From the NCBI GenBank assembly GCA_009829735.1, contig CM020620.1, positions 27,188,951 through 27,252,950 of the forward strand: a stretch of DNA of 64,000 nt. The letters are read 5' to 3'. The position numbers and the translations under genes are program-made. The first letter of the stretch is position 1; the number at the start of each line of letters is the position of its first letter. Positions 61,607 to 64,000 of this stretch are shown here, piece after piece. This DNA comes from Pyropia yezoensis. Lineage: Eukaryota > Rhodophyta > Bangiophyceae > Bangiales > Bangiaceae. The notes beneath the pieces were generated by a model. The model worked only from the letters and a program-made list of their open reading frames with translations. It did no database searches and had not been told where the DNA came from.

Positions 61607-62106
61607 NNNNNNNNNNNNNNNNNNNNNNNNNNNNNNNNNNNNNNNNNNNNNNNNNNNNNNNNNNNNNNNNNNNNNNNNNNNNNNNNNNNNNNNNNNNNNN
61701 NNNNNNNNNNNNNNNNNNNNNNNNNNNNNNNNNNNNNNNNNNNNNNNNNNNNNNNNNNNNNNNNNNNNNNNNNNNNNNNNNNNNNNNNNNNNNNNNNNNN
61801 NNNNNNNNNNNNNNNNNNNNNNNNNNNNNNNNNNNNNNNNNNNNNNNNNNNNNNNNNNNNNNNNNNNNNNNNNNNNNNNNNNNNNNNNNNNNNNNNNNNN
61901 NNNNNNNNNNNNNNNNNNNNNNNNNNNNNNNNNNNNNNNNNNNNNNNNNNNNNNNNNNNNNNNNNNNNNNNNNNNNNNNNNNNNNNNNNNNNNNNNNNNN
62001 NNNNNNNNNNNNNNNNNNNNNNNNNNNNNNNNNNNNNNNNNNNNNNNNNNNNNNNNNNNNNNNNNNNNNNNNNNNNNNNNNNNNNNNNNNNNNNNNNNNN
62101 NNNNNN
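61607..62106. other. Sequence gap (500 N)
   Basis: Exactly 500 N. By alignment with the first copy, about 799 bp (counterpart of 51144-51942: rest of the LTR, primer site, leader and first ~174 gag codons) would be expected here if the copies are collinear, so the N count is a placeholder. Confidence 0.97.
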
Positions 62107-63768
62107 GGACTCCGCGGACACGACCCGGCGGATACGTACGCCGGGGGAGAGTCGGTTATTGGGGGAGGAGGTACCCTCTCGCAGTACCCCCACGACGAAG
62201 GAGGCCAGGCAACTCGGGTTCCCGAGGTGCCGACGCCTGAAGTACCATCTTCAGTGGTGGAAGCTATGACCGCGCAGGTAACTGCGAGCCTACTGAAGCG
62301 GATGGAGTCCGATGAGTTCGCTCATCAACTGGCTAAGCGACTGGATATCCAGGACGCTGACACGGAGATCGTCAACGAGGTCTTCCGGTCGGTTCTTACT
62401 CCGGAACGTTATCGTTTGGAGGACCGCTCTACCACCGTATCGGAATCGATGCGTAATACGTCGCATCGGGCGATCCGCTCTATGCAGACCCTTATGAAGG
62501 GAGTCCCTATGTTCGGGGGGCCGAACGGACGCCCGTTGGCAGTCATCGGCTTCTTGACTAGCTTCAAGGCAGCCGCAGACAAGGCGCTCGTTAACGAGGG
62601 GCTGGCTCTGGAGATCCTCCCGTTCTTTGTTGATGAACGGGTGCGAGGCTTTCTTCGCCAGGCATCCCCGATGCCGGGAATGAGGGTCGCGGCCACCCCC
62701 ATGGATTACCGTGGGATATTGAAGGAGCTGCTGAGCAGCTACCTCAGTGAGGACAAGTGCGAGGACCACTATCGGGCCCTTCGCACTGCCACCGCCCAGT
62801 CCTGGGAGGATGAGGAGATGTTTGGACGCCGGATCCAAGAGCTCGACTACGAGCTGGGGAAGCTCCTCGGAGAAGGGGAGCTACGGGCCATCCTGTTCGC
62901 AGGAGTACCCAACTACGTGCGGATATCCGCACGGGGCGCCAACACGGCACGGACGAACTTCAGTCGACTGATGCATATGTGCAAGTCCCTAGGGGACGCC
63001 TACCGGGTTCTACACCCGGAGTGTGCCTTGGCCCCGAAGCCCAAGGGTGAGGGAGGCAAGCCCAGTCTTACCCCGGTACCGAGGCAAGAGAAGGTGGAAC
63101 GTAAGGCCGCACCAGTACTGGTGGCGACCGAACATACCCCTATTGGTGAGGATGACCCCCTAGTCGACCAACAGGGCCACCTGTTGCTACCGGCGACGCC
63201 GGTGATTGATGAACATGGTACGGTAGCGTACATCGCCCCGGCTGGAACCCAGTTCCAGGTCAACGAAGGCACGGGACGGCGCGTCCCGTATGTGCGGACT
63301 ACGGGGTACTCCCCGGTGACGGGTAACCCTCACCAACCCTTGCCAACATGGGCGGTGCGCACGGAGGCACCTCCGCAGATTGCGGGCCGACCCAACCGGT
63401 TGGGGGAATCCATGTTCCGGTTGACCCAAGGACCCAAGGCCTACCAGGGAGCAGGCACTCGGGCGCCCGAGGGAAGCAACCGTAGCTACGGGACTACCCC
63501 GATGCGAACTCAAGGGGGGACCGGCACGTCCGGGTGTATGTTGTGTGGGGATCCCCAGCACTGGGTGTCTTCCTGCCCACTCATCCCCGAGGAGTCTCGG
63601 CGGGCAGCGGCGCAACGCAAGGCATCTACTGGGGGATATCCCGCCCGAGCACCCGGACCCGCACCGGGTAGGCAGCCAGCTCCAGGTGGAGTACTGGCCG
63701 TCGAGGGGGCACCTCCTCAGCCGGATGTCCCGGCGGACAGCACCCTACCAAGGGCGGGAAACGAGTAA
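62107..63768 (+). CDS. gag: Gag of a second gypsy copy (5' part lost in the gap)
   Basis: 553 codons, with the same protein sequence as residues 175-727 of the gag at 51421-53604, including the CCHC knuckle. Every line I compared is also identical at the nucleotide level, at a constant offset of 10,164 bp. The stop is at 63766-63768. Confidence 0.93.
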   Translation, partial: GLRGHDPADTYAGGESVIGGGGTLSQYPHDEGGQATRVPEVPTPEVPSSVVEAMTAQVTASLLKRMESDEFAHQLAKRLDIQDADTEIVNEVFRSVLTPERYRLEDRSTTVSESMRNTSHRAIRSMQTLMKGVPMFGGPNGRPLAVIGFLTSFKAAADKALVNEGLALEILPFFVDERVRGFLRQASPMPGMRVAATPMDYRGILKELLSSYLSEDKCEDHYRALRTATAQSWEDEEMFGRRIQELDYELGKLLGEGELRAILFAGVPNYVRISARGANTARTNFSRLMHMCKSLGDAYRVLHPECALAPKPKGEGGKPSLTPVPRQEKVERKAAPVLVATEHTPIGEDDPLVDQQGHLLLPATPVIDEHGTVAYIAPAGTQFQVNEGTGRRVPYVRTTGYSPVTGNPHQPLPTWAVRTEAPPQIAGRPNRLGESMFRLTQGPKAYQGAGTRAPEGSNRSYGTTPMRTQGGTGTSGCMLCGDPQHWVSSCPLIPEESRRAAAQRKASTGGYPARAPGPAPGRQPAPGGVLAVEGAPPQPDVPADSTLPRAGNE

Positions 63769-63776
63769 GAGGAAGG

Positions 63777-64000
63777 ATGACCGGGGGGCGCCGGGGTTAC
63801 CCAAGCAAGCCACCCCGGAGTACCGCGGGGAAAGCCCCACGGAGAGCGCGGTTGAGCCGACGCCGCATCAACCCCCGGGTACACCTTCCGGCCCCGACGA
63901 CACGGCGTCAGGGGATTGATGACCAACCTCCAAGGTTGGGAGGAGAGGACGGGAAGCCCCGTCACGTTGAACCAGACAAGGGCCCTGTTCAGGATGCCCG
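63777..64000 (+). CDS. pol: Pol of the second gypsy copy (start only, cut by window end)
   Basis: It repeats the first ~74 codons of the pol at 53613 in the same -1 frame relative to gag, eight bases after the gag stop, then runs off the window before the protease motif. Confidence 0.9.
   Translation, partial: MTGGRRGYPSKPPRSTAGKAPRRARLSRRRINPRVHLPAPTTRRQGIDDQPPRLGGEDGKPRHVEPDKGPVQDA

Overview
The window is GC-rich eukaryotic nuclear DNA. Genes are mostly uninterrupted, there is at least one clear short spliceosomal intron, and proteins are full of Ala/Gly/Pro/Arg runs. These traits, plus a group I intron at the 3' end of an 18S-like gene, fit a bangiophycean red alga (Porphyra/Pyropia type). 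That assignment is inference. Because GC-rich DNA has few chance stop codons, most long open frames here are shadows; I kept only those supported by family motifs or context.

1-12.3 kb is a more AT-rich island. On the minus strand it is a divergent ribosomal DNA unit: 28S 5' part (1-1205), ITS2, 5.8S, ITS1 and pieces of 18S. The 18S is broken twice. A group I intron interrupts it just after the GTAACAAGG motif (the S1506 site), and that intron holds a 4.5-kb TIR-bounded element with a piggyBac-type transposase split by one amber codon. A PIF/Harbinger-type transposase unit (about 7.8-10.7 kb) sits between two further pieces of 18S. I read this as a decayed rDNA copy colonised by transposons.

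12.4-29 kb is extremely GC-rich. It holds a small Ala-rich protein with a TATA box, a divergent gamma-tubulin complex protein (minus), a Gly-rich kinase-like protein with altered catalytic motifs (minus), minisatellites, a diverged tandem duplication at 24.3-25.1 kb, and long stretches with no supportable gene.

29.4-48.4 kb is the housekeeping segment: SEC13 (one intron), serine O-acetyltransferase (minus), a 1427-residue basic low-complexity protein, an uncertain minus-strand gene, the divergent pair NDUFAF5 (minus) and an LDAH-like hydrolase (plus), and a large secreted malectin/PKD/PA14/TIG/beta-propeller protein (minus).

50.8-64 kb is a Ty3/gypsy chromovirus-type LTR retrotransposon with 363-bp LTRs, separate gag and pol frames and a C-terminal chromodomain. 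Between pol and the 3' LTR lies about 3.5 kb of extra DNA carrying a 4 x 24-bp hairpin array and an unrecognised antisense coding region. After the second LTR the sequence runs, across a 500-N gap, into a second apparently identical gag/pol start: either a tandem element sharing an LTR or an assembly artefact.
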